Source: Datnioides undecimradiatus
Taxonomy: Eukaryota; Chordata; Actinopteri; Lobotiformes; Datnioididae
NCBI GenBank assembly: GCA_008933995.1
Contig: WARS01000071.1
Coordinates: 1,437,780 to 1,501,779 of the forward strand
Direction of reading: 5' to 3'
Length of the DNA stretch: 64,000 bases
Part shown: piece by piece, positions 1-11,507 of the stretch
Layout of the letters: each line of letters starts with the position of its first letter
Numbering within the stretch: the stretch's first letter is position 1
Position numbers and translations under genes: made by a program
The notes under the pieces: generated by a model
Told to the model about the DNA's origin: nothing
What the model saw: the letters and a program-made list of their open reading frames with translations, nothing else
Databases searched by the model: none

Positions 1-3000
1 GCTGAGGACTTCCTGTTTGACGACTCGCCTCGCCTCTTTGTTTGTCGTCAGTAACTTTGGTTCAGATCAAACCGAAAAGCCCGGATCATGGGCAGCGGCT
101 CAGAGTCCGGCTCCTCTTTAAAGGACAAGTTCACACTTTTCCTGCGCTCACAGCTGTTCGCTGTAACGGCCGTAATCGTCCCTCACTACAAAGGAAAGCC
201 CAGAGTTCAGCCGAAGCTTCAGTGAGACGAAGCTGCGTCTCCCGTGGGTGTCTCCTTGTGTTCCTGTGGACCAGCGTCGTCCTGCTGAGCTGCAGCTGAG
301 GCGAAAAGGGAATTTTATATGAAAAAGAAGAAAGGCGCTGGATCTGCCCTGAGGAGGTTTGGTCTGAAATGTATTTGTGCACAGAACGAGCTTCTGAAAT
401 CCTCTAAAGTCGCATTGAATCTGCGTATTTCACACATGAGAGTGTTGTTCAAGGCAGATTTGACAAAACGTGAACCTACGGTGTCCTTTAAAGGTCAAAT
501 ACTGGAGGTTTATGAGCAGCAGAGTGCGTTCGCTCCCTGTTAAAGCTCCTTTATTTGCCTTTTTACACCAAAATTAGCACAAACATGCAGATTTTAAACG
601 TGTACACCTGTAAAAACAGCTGATCGACTCCTTTCACATCGTCAGCAGACGTGTTTAACTTCCTGTTGTTTTCCCACTGCGTCACGTCTGTAACCGAGTG
701 TTAACACGCCAACATGGCCGCCCTGCCGTCGCTGCGTCCTGCAGGATACGAAGTCCAGACTCAGTCTACCCAGGTGTTTCTATTTACATCGCTGCTGATC
801 GGAGCCGGGACTGCTGCAGAGTCATGTGACGCAGGTTTGAATCCTGATTGGACGCTGAAGACAGGAGCCAGGTGTTCTCAGCTGGTGCACTCATTTGTAT
901 TGATCGTTTATCAGCAGTCGCTCCGCTCAGTGAGAGGATGCTCATGGAGTGGAACAAACTTCAGGAACGTCACTGGGAAAAGCCAAACTCTGTGTGTATC
1001 TTCCTGTCTGTGCAGGAAGTGATGTCACATAAGTTTAAATCTGTTGTTGTGGCATTAGTCAGACTCCTGCAGCCGAGACGAGGAGCGGCTAAATGCTACG
1101 TTAGCTGCTACTAGCATAAAACCTGAGTCTAATGCAGAACTGGCAATGTTAGCATTGCATTGTGGGAGATGTAGGTCCATCGTGATAGACGTGCAACGCC
1201 AACTCGGTGCAGAAACTGTGAAATGAGCATGTGAAATGTGTTAAAGCTGCAGCTTGTTAGCAGCTCTGCCTGCTTTAGAGCGATGCTGCACCACCTGCAC
1301 ATCTGAAACCAGCGTCCATTCGCTTTGGCTTTAATCGTCTGCCTGCTCAGATGCAGCCGTCGGTTAGCTCGGCCACAGGCGGCTCATCAGCGTGAGTGAC
1401 AAGTGTGGTGGCAGGGGCTTGGCCAACTGAGCACAAAAGGGGGGCGGGGCTAACAACACACCTTTTATCTCAGGGAGAAACGTGTTTATTTAGCACTGCA
1501 CGTGCTAAATCGAACATTTCAACCTTCAAATGACGCCAGGTTTCAGTAAAAGAATCAATATTTTAGTTTTAAACTGAGTACTTGTGTAGAAAGACCACTG
1601 ACTCCAACTTAATATCAATTATTCCAACAAAAGCTGCAATCTTTTCATGCAACTGAAGCTTTTTCTGATTGTTTTTTGCAAATCGGGGGGAAGTGTTGTG
1701 GATTTTGCTGAGATAGGCGAGGGGAAGGATGAAAGACGGGAAGAGGGACTATAATTGAAAGATGGAGAAATCAGGGGAAGGAGAGAGCGACGACAAAGGA
1801 GGAGACGGAGGCGGAGGAAGGAGTGAGGCACAGGGACGGGTTCCTCTGAACCTTTGTGTTTTAATGGAGATGCAGAGACAGAAAAACAGGAGGGAGAGGA
1901 TTTTACGTGCTTCTTCGCCGGGATTGGACTTGAATTTCATGCCAACAGGGCTGAATTTAATTAAACTGAATCAAGTGAGTGAAGAAAGAGAAGAGAAGAG
2001 AGAATCATCTGAAAACAGAGGCTGAATTCAGCCGATCTGCTTTCATCTGCTGTGATTGTGTGATCATACGCTGCTCGTTAGTGAAATTAAAAAGGCCGGG
2101 ACTGTGAGCGTGCTGCACTTTAACGCTGCACAACTGAGAAAACTCCAGAAGCATACCCTTCAATCCTTTCTGATGGTTTGCAGTGAGCAGTGTGCTTTTT
2201 GTCCTCACAGACACTTACAGAGCAGCGCCGTACTCAGAATACATTACGCACTGACAGAAAACATTACTTCCTATTTCCACCAGGGTTTTATTAAAACTCT
2301 TATCCAGCATGTTTGTGACTAAGTAAAGTTATAACTGTGGTTTTAATTCCTGCTGGCTGCAGGAGATAAAGGTCATAAAGTGCAAAACACTCACACACAC
2401 AACAGGTTCTCGTATACTATGCTCGGTTCGATGTGCTGCAACAGAAAAGGTAAAATGAATAAGTTTTTATGTTCACGTGAGGAGGTTTGTGCCTTAATGA
2501 TGAGAAGAAGAAGAAGAAGTGACCTCAAGATGCAAATAAACTTGTTCTTAATTGGACCAGTAAACATTTGCATCTTCTAACTGACTTTGCAGGTGTGTGT
2601 GATGTCTTATTGTGTGTGTGTCCTGTGTGTTTTTGCTTCATGCTGTCTGTTGTTGTGCTGCTCTACGCAGATGAAAGTTAGCAACAAGCTAACTCTGCTG
2701 CAGGGCATCTCGTGGTGACATGTAGGTTTACCACCGTCCCTTACAAACAAACAAACAAATGAATGAATATATTAAATTAAAACCCTCCCTAAGTCACTCA
2801 CTCTTTGCACAACAGAGACACTGTCATCAGTGACAGGAGTGTGCATCTATAAACTCTGGTGAACTGCATTGTGGGAAGTTAGAAGCAGGTTTAAACACAG
2901 GTTTTCCAGGTTTTCCATGACTGTGTGGGCCCGTCTACAATGATTACAGCTCAGCTACACCCTAATGGGACAGAGGAGGGTGCAGCCAGATCATCCGCTG

Positions 3001-3021
3001 ACAGTAGCAAAGCGCCCGTAC
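1..3021. other. Non-coding DNA downstream of nol4l exon B
   Basis: No exon or recognisable mobile element was found on either strand. The stretch contains mixed unique sequence, a purine-rich patch around 1730-1830 and a small (AAAC)n/(GAAT)n patch near 2745-2770. If the gene continues to the left, this is nol4l intron (inference). Open frames here lack codon structure or any family resemblance. Confidence 0.6.
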
Positions 3022-3133
3022 CTTTGCTGTCCTGCCCCGTGGTGCTGATGTGCATCCTCTTCTGACACTCTCCGCAGCTCATCAGGAAGCGAGTCACCGC
3101 CTCTCGGGGCAGGAAGGCGTACGTCTCTGCTAT
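3022..3133 (-). CDS. nol4l: nol4l internal exon B (zinc-finger-like Cys motif segment)
   Basis: This is an internal coding exon of a nucleolar protein 4 family gene, read on the minus strand. The exon is 112 nt, 37 codons plus one base, and starts in phase 0 with IAETYAF. It contains LPREAVTRFLMSCGECQKR, a signature that I recognise as highly conserved in NOL4 and NOL4L proteins. The acceptor has a long pyrimidine tract ending in cag, and the donor is AAAG|gtacgg. The family is vertebrate, nuclear/nucleolar and poorly characterised; molecular function is not established. Exon A lies 1.76 kb upstream and ends in the matching phase, so A and B splice together cleanly. The next family exon, which carries the YNMP..MKHMKLQ segment, was not seen in 1-3000 and should lie beyond the left edge. 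I favour NOL4L over NOL4 on residue similarity from memory; a fish a/b paralogue label cannot be given. Confidence 0.9.
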
Positions 3134-3585
3134 CTGAGAGAGGGAGACAGCGAGAGGGCGAGAATTAACATATAATATTAAACAGCTGATTTAATTCAAC
3201 ACCTTATCATCCAAGTTATGATATGAATGTGATAAAAGTGCAAATATATTATCAAACAGCTTGTTAATGAAGGCTAAATGCATTCAGGCTCTGCACAGCT
3301 TCGTGCATCTTCAGCTACTCTGCAGACAAAGACGCTGAGCTCTTCTCTCACACTTCGTCCAGTTTCAGTTTATCTGTTGTTAAAAAACAACTTTATTGTT
3401 CTGAAGAGAAGGACAGGCTCCTGTTTCCTGCATCAAACGGTCTCAGAGCGTTTAAAGACGCTGGAGACACGACGTCTGTGCGTTTGTGGGTCTGTTTGAA
3501 TGTGAGTGTGCATAATCAAACATTTATTCTGGAGGCACAAAGACACAAATGAAGAGAGGATGGATGGATGGGGGTTGCTGTGCAG

Positions 3586-3588
<3 letters not shown>

Positions 3589-3626
<38 letters not shown>
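3589..3626. repeat. (GT)19 microsatellite
   Basis: Pure dinucleotide array inside the A-B intron of nol4l, preceded by a short TGGA repeat near 3560. Confidence 0.95.
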
Positions 3627-3628
<2 letters not shown>

Positions 3629-3938
3629 GAGGGAGGGGGTAAAGCAAAGGCAAATGTCACTCACAGCCTTTGGAGGCGCTCTGACCTGAAGCTATGTGGC
3701 ATATAGACCAACATAGATGTACATATACTAGATATACGTCTCTATATATGCTACAGCGATGAGGGACAGATGGACAGAGTCTGACGGATCAAACTTAATG
3801 TGCAAAGGTTTAAAGATGTTTAATGAATCCAGAATACAAAGAGCAGCTGAGAGAAAATGTGAAGATGAGTCGTCTGAGCCTCGTCCCGCCGTCATGAGCT
3901 GCACTTCCTCCGCTTCACCAGAAGAGGGCAGTGTCAGC

Positions 3939-4008
3939 AGCTGAGACAGCAGAGCAGCAGCTGAGACAGCAGAGCAGCAGCTGAGACAGCAGAGCAGCAG
4001 CAGCAGCA
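3939..4008. repeat. 20-bp tandem repeat, about 3 copies
   Basis: The unit CAGCTGAGACAGCAGAGCAG is repeated three times back to back and is followed by a short CAG run. It lies in the A-B intron of nol4l. Confidence 0.9.
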
Positions 4009-4889
4009 CAGGACGGTTTGAGCTCCCTCAACTCCAAAACTCACAGTTAGAAGACAAAAGGAACAAAAGTCATCATTTATAATAATTAAAACAGAGCAGC
4101 TCTCTAATTACTGGAAACATGTTCAGGACACAGGGCCACAGGTTTTGTGGTTGGATGGTGGGATAAAGGAAAATGAAAAGAAAGGATAATGTTTGAGGAT
4201 ATTCCATTTTTAACTGTAGGGCACTAATGCGGAGATAACGATTATGTCCTTAATTCATTCATTCATCAATCGTTCGATCAGAAAAGCGTCTCACAGGCTT
4301 TCAGGTTCAGAGGAGCAGCGAATCCTCACAAATCAGAAACAGGATGGAGGGAACGTTTGCTAACTTTGTCAAATGACTTTTAAACACTTGACGATTCTTT
4401 CTGTGTTGATCAGCTGCTTAATTAATCATCTGATCCACCTCGAGAACATGTGACGGCTAAATGGAAGCGTCCGTCGTCCAGCAGGTGGAAACCAGTTTAG
4501 TTTCTGATCCGAAACTGGAACCAGAGCGACGGAGGCTGTTAGAAAACACTTGTTTCGTCAGAGACGGTAAAAGAGGAATGAAGCCCAGAGAGAAGAGGAA
4601 GAGGAAGAGGGAGAGGGAGCGAGGTCGCAGTGTCTTAGGCAACAGATGACACAAGTTATGAAAGACAGATAAGACCGTGTGGGTCAGAGGTTGGAGGCTG
4701 GCGTGAGACGGACACACACACACGAGCAACAGAGGTGGAAACAACAGAAGGGTTCAGATAATTAGATTAAAGTATAAACTACTTCTAAATATAAACAATT
4801 ATAAAGTGATTTGTTAGAGAGAGCAAGTGTTTGACATCAGCTGAGCGTGAAAACAAATGGAGAAAGCAGCAACACGGCGGCGTTCTTAC

Positions 4890-5042
4890 AGCTTTGTAGG
4901 TCTTCTTCTGCCCGGCGTGTTTCGGGGCTTTGCCGGGGTCGGCGCTGATCTCCACATGCATGGCGTAGATGATGTCGAAGAAGTCCTCCACCACTGCCAC
5001 GCGCTTCAGGGACGAGTCGGCGCCCGACACGCTGTCCACGCA
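4890..5042 (-). CDS. nol4l: nol4l internal exon A (conserved N-terminal domain segment)
   Basis: This is an internal coding exon of a nucleolar protein 4 family gene on the minus strand, 153 nt or exactly 51 codons. It starts CVDSVSGADSSLKR and contains VAVVEDFFDIIYAMHVE followed by KHAGQKKTYKA, a segment diagnostic of NOL4/NOL4L. The acceptor is tctctgtttccag|TGC and the donor is GCT|gtaagaa. Both ends are in phase 0, matching the phase-0 start of exon B at 3133. There is no initiator methionine, so the first coding exon is elsewhere and was not found. GC content is clearly higher than in the flanking intron. About 130 bp upstream of the acceptor the intron becomes an 820-bp minisatellite. 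A plus-strand open frame runs across this exon, but it continues into the minisatellite and is a shadow of the minus-strand coding sequence. Confidence 0.92.
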
Positions 5043-5169
5043 CTGGAAACAGAGACAGACTTTACTTCAGAGACAGAGAGACGCACAGGTTGTTCCCCGG
5101 CCGGAGTCAAAGCCGGGACGATGCAACACTCAGATCGCTCTGCAGCACCTGGAACTGGTCTCAGCAAGA

Positions 5170-5990
5170 CCACAGAGTGGTTCACTGACTGGTTCACTGA
5201 CTGGTTCTGTCACAGACTGGTTCACAGACTGGTTCACAGACTGGTTCACAGACTGGTTCACTGACTGGTTCTGTCACAGACTGGTTCACTGACTGGTTCA
5301 CTGACTGGTTCACTGACTGGTTCACTGACTGGTTCTGTCACAGACTGGTTCTGTCACAGACTGGTTCACAGACTGGTTCACAGACTGGTTCACTGACTGG
5401 TTCACTGACTGGTTCTGTCACAGACTGGTTCTGTCAGACTGGTTCACAGACTGGTTCACTGACTGGTTCACTGACTGGTTCACAGACTGGTTCTGTCACA
5501 GACTGGTTCACTGACTGGTTCACTGACTGGTTCTGTCACAGACTGGTTCACAGACTGGTTCTGTCACAGACTGATTCACAGACTGGTTCTGTCACAGACT
5601 GGTTCTGTCACTGACTGGTTCAGTCACAGACTGGTTCACTGACTGGTTCACAGACTGATTCACAGACTGGTTCTGTCACAGACTGGTTCTGTCACAGACT
5701 GGTTCACAGACTGGTTCACAGACTGGTTCTGTCACAGACTGATTCACTGACTGGTTCTGTCACAGACTGGTTCACAGACTGGTTCACAGACTGGTTCACT
5801 GACTGGTTCTGTCACAGACTGGTTCACAGACTGGTTCTGTCACAGACTGATTCACAGACTGGTTCTGTCACAGACTGGTTCTGTCACTGACTGGTTCAGT
5901 CACAGACTGGTTCACTGACTGGTTCACAGACTGATTCTGTCACAGACTGGTTCTGTCACAGACTGGTTCACAGACTGGTTCACAGACGCA
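5170..5990. repeat. Minisatellite of 12- and 16-bp CTGGTT units
   Basis: About 820 bp of tandem units built on GACTGGTTC. Three unit types alternate: CTGGTTCACTGA, CTGGTTCACAGA and the longer CTGGTTCTGTCACAGA, with a few CTGATT variants. A higher-order block starting near 5573 is repeated almost identically from about 5849, a 276-bp shift. The array starts about 130 bp from the acceptor of exon A. Plus-strand translation gives WFTDWFTD-type peptides, which are a repeat artefact. Confidence 0.95.
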
Positions 5991-7180
5991 TTCACCGGAT
6001 CATCAACCAAATCAAATCATTGTGTGAATCATCTGAAGTTATCTATCAAGTGAAAACTCATGATGCGACGACTCGCTGCTGTTTTCTCTGTTTATCGAGC
6101 ATCTAATCAAACAGAACGGCGTGATGATGTCACATGTTTCTGACATTTTACTATCAAAACGATTAAAACAGTAATTAGCAACTTAATAGATAGTGAACTT
6201 GTTCACTGCAGCACTGCATCTGTCCAATCAGAGCTGTCAATCATCCACTGCTGTATTAATAATAATGAATCTCAATGTTCAATAACAGTCAATAACAATG
6301 ATAAATCCTCTGTTTGGTGACTCCAGAGGATCACACACAGAGCTCTTCCTCAGTCGGTTCCTTGATTGGACAGGACCTGACCACGTACCTGTCCCTCAGA
6401 GACATCCAAACACCGATGCAGCAGGTGGGCAGCACACCTGGCTTTTACAGACAGCACTCTGATTGGTTTAAAAACATGATGAGACCATCGGAGCTCTGAC
6501 GCCAGAGTTCACTCAGTTCAGAAAAAATAAAAAGTGATCAGACGGCAGGATGATGAAGCGATTATAGGACACGTCGGGGCATCTTGGGCTTCTTACAAAG
6601 CAGAGATGAAGCTTTTCTGGCTTCAGTTTGAATCTAAACATGAACTCTTCACCTCCAGAGTGTAAATAAATCACTTTCTGTTTGAAAACCAGCAGCAGTG
6701 AGGAAGACGGACGCTGCAGGAACCTCGTCTGAGCTCCCTGAGACTTCCACAGCAGCTGAGATCCATTTACACTTTGCATACTGATTAATTGCTTTTAATT
6801 GCTGCCCATATATAAAAAATCAGAAGATGCATGGAGTGCGAGTGGCGCCAGTGCACGAACGTCCCGCCTGTCGATATTTAAAACGTAATGAAATGTTTCA
6901 GTGTTGCCAACGTCCCAATTTCCTCGGATGTTTAATGGCGTGAAATAAATGAATGATGTACAATTAAACGGCAGAGAGTGAGACAAAGACTCCGACACCG
7001 GGTCTATGTTAACCAAACTTCCCAGAGGATGGAGCGCTCCCTCTGCATCTGTCCCTCACACACACACACACATGCACACACAGGATGTCTTGGGAACGAC
7101 TGGGAACGACCCTTTTTCCCACAGGGCTGTGGGAGTGTGAGGTGTGATTCTGGAAAGAGGGACAAGAAAGGGTGGGAATA
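5991..7180. other. Unique AT-rich intronic/intergenic DNA
   Basis: No coding exon was recognised. The stretch is ordinary AT-rich sequence ending in a short interrupted CA run at 7058-7082. Confidence 0.5.
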
Positions 7181-7188
7181 GTGTGTGT

Positions 7189-7238
<50 letters not shown>
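7181..7238. repeat. (GT)n microsatellite, one interruption
   Basis: About 58 bp of GT broken once near 7189. It is the first arm of a complementary pair with the (CA)n array at 7363-7420. Confidence 0.95.
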
Positions 7239-7241
<3 letters not shown>

Positions 7242-7359
7242 AGGGTGTGTGTTCGAGACAAAGAAACAGAGAGAAAAGGAAGGAGAGAGAGAGACAGACA
7301 GAAGGACTGATGGAGGGAGAAAGAGGGAGAGCTGTGCCAGTGGATTACAACAGGTGGTG

Positions 7360-7362
<3 letters not shown>

Positions 7363-7420
<58 letters not shown>
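7363..7420. repeat. (CA)29 microsatellite
   Basis: A pure 58-bp CA array, reverse-complementary to the GT array 125 bp upstream. Confidence 0.95.
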
Positions 7421-7422
<2 letters not shown>

Positions 7423-7537
7423 TCCCAGCTGCAAACTAGTAGCAGCATGTGGCGAGGCCTGCAACTACCATGGTAACGAACAAGACCTGAGCTGACAGGT
7501 GAGTGTGTGTCTTTGTATACTTTGTGTGTGCGTGTGA

Positions 7538-7541
<4 letters not shown>

Positions 7542-7589
<48 letters not shown>
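7542..7589. repeat. (GA)24 microsatellite
   Basis: A pure polypurine GA array of about 48 bp, a mirror-repeat sequence type that can adopt triplex (H-DNA) structure. Confidence 0.95.
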
Positions 7590-7593
<4 letters not shown>

Positions 7594-7612
7594 AGCCTAT
7601 ATACTGCAACAG

Positions 7613-7791
7613 GTTGTGTGTGTGTGTGTGTGCAGAAAAAGGTTTCTAACAGTGATTGACACAAACACACACACACACACACACACAGACCAGAGTCATT
7701 CACAGAAGGACTGTGCTGCAGCTCTCATTGTGTGCAGAGACAACAGTTTCATGTTGTCTGTTGCTTGGTGTGTGTGTGTGTGTGTGTGTGT
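7613..7791. repeat. Cluster of three short GT/CA arrays
   Basis: GT at 7613-7632, CA at 7665-7687 and GT at 7768-7791 lie within 180 bp, separated by non-repetitive spacers. Confidence 0.9.
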
Positions 7792-8374
7792 AAAGCATTC
7801 TGAACAAAGTCCTGTGGTCTTCAGCTGATCTGTGTTATCTCCATGTCAGCTGTTGGAAACAGGCTCATCACAGCAGAGTGCCTTTAATCACTCACCTCGC
7901 TGCAAAGTCAGCGTTAAAATGTGAATTCCAGCGTAAACGTTCGTTTAATGAGCCGCCATGCTGGTAAAAACATTAATGGGGTCAAAAATCGGACAAAAAC
8001 CTCTGAGAATTGACTAATTATTTCAAAATCTGATCAGCCATGACATCAGAACAACTCCACGACAACCACCACAACATTAGCAATATTTTATATTTGTTTG
8101 TGTGTTTGTTTACATCTGGAGAGGTAAAGCTAACATTAACTCCTTTTAGCTCTGTTTTGGTCTCCACACACTCCTCTTCTTCAAATACAAGTCTCAAACT
8201 GAGTGACGGCGCCACAGTCACATGACACAACCTGTTACATGTGTGTGAACTATCCAGCACAGGAAGTGGGACGCCTGTCTACCTGCCAGTGTAAGAGGAC
8301 CGTGGTGACAGGTGTGCTGATACGTGGAAGGACGAGGGGGGGTTATGGGTGAGCATGGGTATTGGGACAGGTGG

Positions 8375-8378
<4 letters not shown>

Positions 8379-8410
<32 letters not shown>
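8379..8410. repeat. (GT)16 microsatellite
   Basis: Pure GT array in the 7.2-8.9 kb microsatellite cluster. Confidence 0.95.
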
Positions 8411-8413
<3 letters not shown>

Positions 8414-8489
8414 CATTATCCTTAAGAGATGTTCCCAGTGTGGCCTTTACCAGATGTGGAGCATCTAATGAAGCTCATGAACTGAAGAG

Positions 8490-8533
<44 letters not shown>
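8490..8533. repeat. (AC)22 microsatellite
   Basis: Pure 44-bp AC array, complementary to the GT array 80 bp upstream. Confidence 0.95.
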
Positions 8534-8535
<2 letters not shown>

Positions 8536-8735
8536 ACACGATCTCCTGACCCACTGCCGCTCTCCTCCCTGTCGCTCTCTCTCCACCCCTCGGTCTCAGG
8601 GTGCAGGTACTGTAATAAGCGTTGCTATGGTAACCGTGCTGCAGCTTATCACAGAGGGGATGTTTCTAATGTGGCCCATACCCCCCTCCTCCACAAACCA
8701 CCCCATCCCTGATGCCATTATAACTGGCAGGCGAA

Positions 8736-8766
8736 GAGGAGGAGGAGGAGGAGGAGGGGGAGGGTG
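8736..8766. repeat. (GGA)n tract with G-runs
   Basis: Purine-only GGA repeats ending in a run of five G, 45 bp before the CTG tract. Confidence 0.85.
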
Positions 8767-8806
8767 GTGGTGTGAAAGAGGAAAAGAAAGGCAGGCAGCA
8801 GGATGG

Positions 8807-8810
<4 letters not shown>

Positions 8811-8876
<66 letters not shown>
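8811..8876. repeat. Pure (CTG/CAG)22 trinucleotide repeat
   Basis: Sixty-six uninterrupted bases of TGC repeat, 22 units. Frames through it read poly-Leu, poly-Ala or poly-Gln depending on strand and frame. The flanks show no splice sites or coding signal, so I treat it as non-coding. Pure CTG/CAG tracts of this length are prone to length change (established knowledge). Confidence 0.97.
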
Positions 8877-8879
8877 GAG

Positions 8880-10100
8880 AGGGGTGGGAGTGGGAAGGAG
8901 GAGTAAACAGAGGATGGAGGAGAGGAGCCCTCTCTGAGGAGACAAAAGAGGAAACACAGGAGATAAAAAAGGGTGGAGGAAGACGAGGTTGGTGCAGATG
9001 ATGAGGTGAAGCCGGTGAAACTGCACGGGACAGGAAACGCGTTCAGAACAACATGAGTTTGCATTAGTTATAATCAGGAAACGTCCTAAATGTTGTGATG
9101 TTACTCCATAAACAGTCCAGGCTGAGAGGCTCAGGAGGTTCAGTGTTGATGAGTTTCTGTAGCCAGTTTGTTTCTTTGTCAGTGCTAACGCTAAGCTCGA
9201 CTAGCTCTCTTTGTGCCAAACAAACAATAAAAATAACAAAATACAACCAAAAACATGCACATTTGTGTAAATAAAATCATGTTTAGCCTCTCTGAAAAAC
9301 ACCTTAATGATAAATAATGTTTAATTTCCGTTTTTGCATTTTTTGTAAATAAAACCAGAAGCTAAACGATGGTTTTCTCTGTGCAACACATGCAGAGGAG
9401 GTGGAAGGGCTTTTGTCCGCCTCTAGCTTTGCCTGCAGTCGTCCTCGAGGTGTTTACAACCCCAACACCCTCCTTGCAACAAGGCAGGTCAACTTCTGAG
9501 AGGCGACGCTCAGGGCTAAACGGTTCGTGGAGCTGACGGCTCACAGAGACGATGGGAGAGAGGTCGCCGACTGGATCAGACATCCAATGAGAAACACAAG
9601 AATACAGAGTTCTTTCAAACCAGGCGTGCAGGCGTTTGTATCTGCTGGGAGGACGTAACCCTCATTGCCTTTTACACTGCACCCTTTGCATGGAAAGTCA
9701 AAGTCTGTTTAGTACATTGCCATGGTAACGCACTACTTTCTTTAGCAAGGTCGGCAACTGTAACGCAACTCAGGGTAAAACACATTTAACGAGAGGGCGT
9801 TTCTGTTTTTTCATGCCTGAATGAGACATCGACAGCGTCAACGAACTCAGCACTTGTACAAAAGGTTATGATGACATCACTCAGACGTCCGCTGACTGAT
9901 CTGAGTGCAGAGTGTGAGACGGACGCGGCCCGAGCGTGAGTTACACCTCAGTGTTGTATTCGTCCCGCTGCGACACCTCCAACAAGATACTGCTGTTGCT
10001 TTTCTCTCTCGTGTGTGTGTGTTTACAGCGAGCCGGGCCAGCAGTGCCCTTTCCCTCTGCCTGGCACATCACAGGAGGGCCGGGCCGCCACACAACACCG
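8880..10100. other. Non-coding stretch, nothing recognised
   Basis: Contains a purine-rich stretch just after the CTG tract and then mixed sequence. No exon, RNA gene or repeat family was identified. Confidence 0.5.
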
Positions 10101-10105
10101 CTCCA

Positions 10106-10277
10106 GGACACACACACACACACACGGATAAACACACACACACACACACACACAGATAAACACACAAAGAACCGAGAGGCGAGATGGGAGGAGAGGACAT
10201 GTTTGTCCTCCACTGTCTGCTCCCATGCTTGTTGTCCCTGATACTGGGACCGAATGTGACGTAAAACCAGCTCACAC

Positions 10278-10313
<36 letters not shown>

Positions 10314-10430
10314 TCATGCAAACACACACAATATATAACAAGTAATAAAACATCAACATGCAAGAATAAAATGTGCACAAACACACACAGATACAATTAC
10401 ACACACGCACGCGCGCACACACACACCACA

Positions 10431-10468
<38 letters not shown>

Positions 10469-10681
10469 ACCTCCCCCACCTCTCCTCCTTACGGTTGTAG
10501 GGCACATCACTGGCCCGGGACTGTAGCTTATGTGACAGCATTAACCCACACACATAGACACAGACACCACACACACACAGACATACATCTATGTGGGCCA
10601 TGCAGTGGGGGGTGTGTGTGCGCAAGTGTGTGTTCAGGGGACACCTTAAGGCACAGCAGACAGGACAGCACAGCATGCGTC

Positions 10682-10712
<31 letters not shown>

Positions 10713-10900
10713 GCAACCCCCCACTTCCTACTGGCCAAACAGAAGGGTCAAAGTCAGAGAGAGAGAGAGAGAGGGCAGAGCTGTCCATCTGCAGGACACA
10801 CTTGACTGAACATACAAACACACAGAGCTGCATGTATGTGTGTCTCATGAGACTGGACACACACACACATGTCCGTCCTGCGTGTTTGCCTCCACGACAA
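10106..10900. repeat. CA/GT-rich domain with several arrays
   Basis: Separate arrays lie at 10110-10155 (interrupted CA), 10272-10310 (CA), 10400-10465 (CA with CG steps) and 10684-10712 (CA), with short GA at 10757-10773. Spacers are also CA-biased. The many cysteine/valine or threonine/histidine open frames here come from these arrays. Confidence 0.9.
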
Positions 10901-11505
10901 AGACTCGTCCACTGAAACACTGAAGACCGGACTATTTTTAGGCTTTGTTCCCGTCGCCGAGCAGGGAGCGTGGGTGCGTCGCGTGGCGTCTCCCTCTCTC
11001 TCTCGGGGGGTCGGGCTCATTAAAACATATCGGTGTCTCCGCTCACCAGCAGCTGAACCACGACCCATTTTCAGCTCTGGCGGCACAGTTTGAAGACACA
11101 GCCTGGTATTTACCCACATTTCATTCTCCAGCTTGTATCCTCACATCCAGTCAGCTGGTTGCATCTGCACAGATGTGTGTAAACATTTAAATAACTAAAT
11201 ACACACGAGAGTACCTGTGTGGATTCATCCGCCGCTGAAAATAGTCCCCAACTAAAGAACAGCTGTTTGAGGAAATAACATCATTTGTTTAACATCACCG
11301 TTCTCGGTTTGCTCGACGATGAAAAAGAGCAGCAGATTAATCAGCGAGCATCTCGTACATGACATAGAGCTAATTAAATTAATTAACATTCAGTGTGTTT
11401 GATATCAGTGAGTATATTTGATATTATTCACCCAGGGACACTGTTGACAATGAATATTCATGAAGCTGATGTATGAAAATAAGTCTGTGCAGAATAAAAA
11501 TATAA
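10901..11505. other. Non-coding stretch, nothing recognised
   Basis: Moderately GC-rich to about 11100, then AT-rich. No splice-flanked exon or repeat family was identified. Confidence 0.5.
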
Positions 11506-11507
11506 AG

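Larger units (their letters stand above)
3134..4889 (-). other. Intron between nol4l exons A and B
   Basis: This 1,756-bp intron joins exon A to exon B in phase 0, with GT at its minus-strand 5' end and AG at its 3' end. It holds a (GT)19 array, a short three-copy 20-bp repeat and AT-rich DNA with no further coding signal on either strand. Part of 4200-4450 resembles the AT-rich ends of common fish interspersed repeats, but I cannot assign it. Confidence 0.8.

Noticed and set aside
805..860. Box-B-like GGTTTGAATCC, possible tRNA or tRNA-derived SINE
   Set aside because: No matching box A or cloverleaf could be drawn around it.
4857..5292. Plus-strand open frames of 107-135 codons over exon A and the minisatellite
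   Set aside because: They are the antisense of a well-supported minus-strand exon and then translate CTGGTT repeats into WFTD peptides. No splice or start context.
7004..7703. Minus-strand frames of 138 and 215 codons rich in Cys/Val and Thr/His
   Set aside because: They consist mainly of translated GT, CA and GA microsatellites.
8627..9064. Frames with poly-Leu, poly-Ala or poly-Gln at the CTG tract
   Set aside because: Homopolymer translation of (CTG)22 in different frames; flanks show no conserved protein or splice sites.
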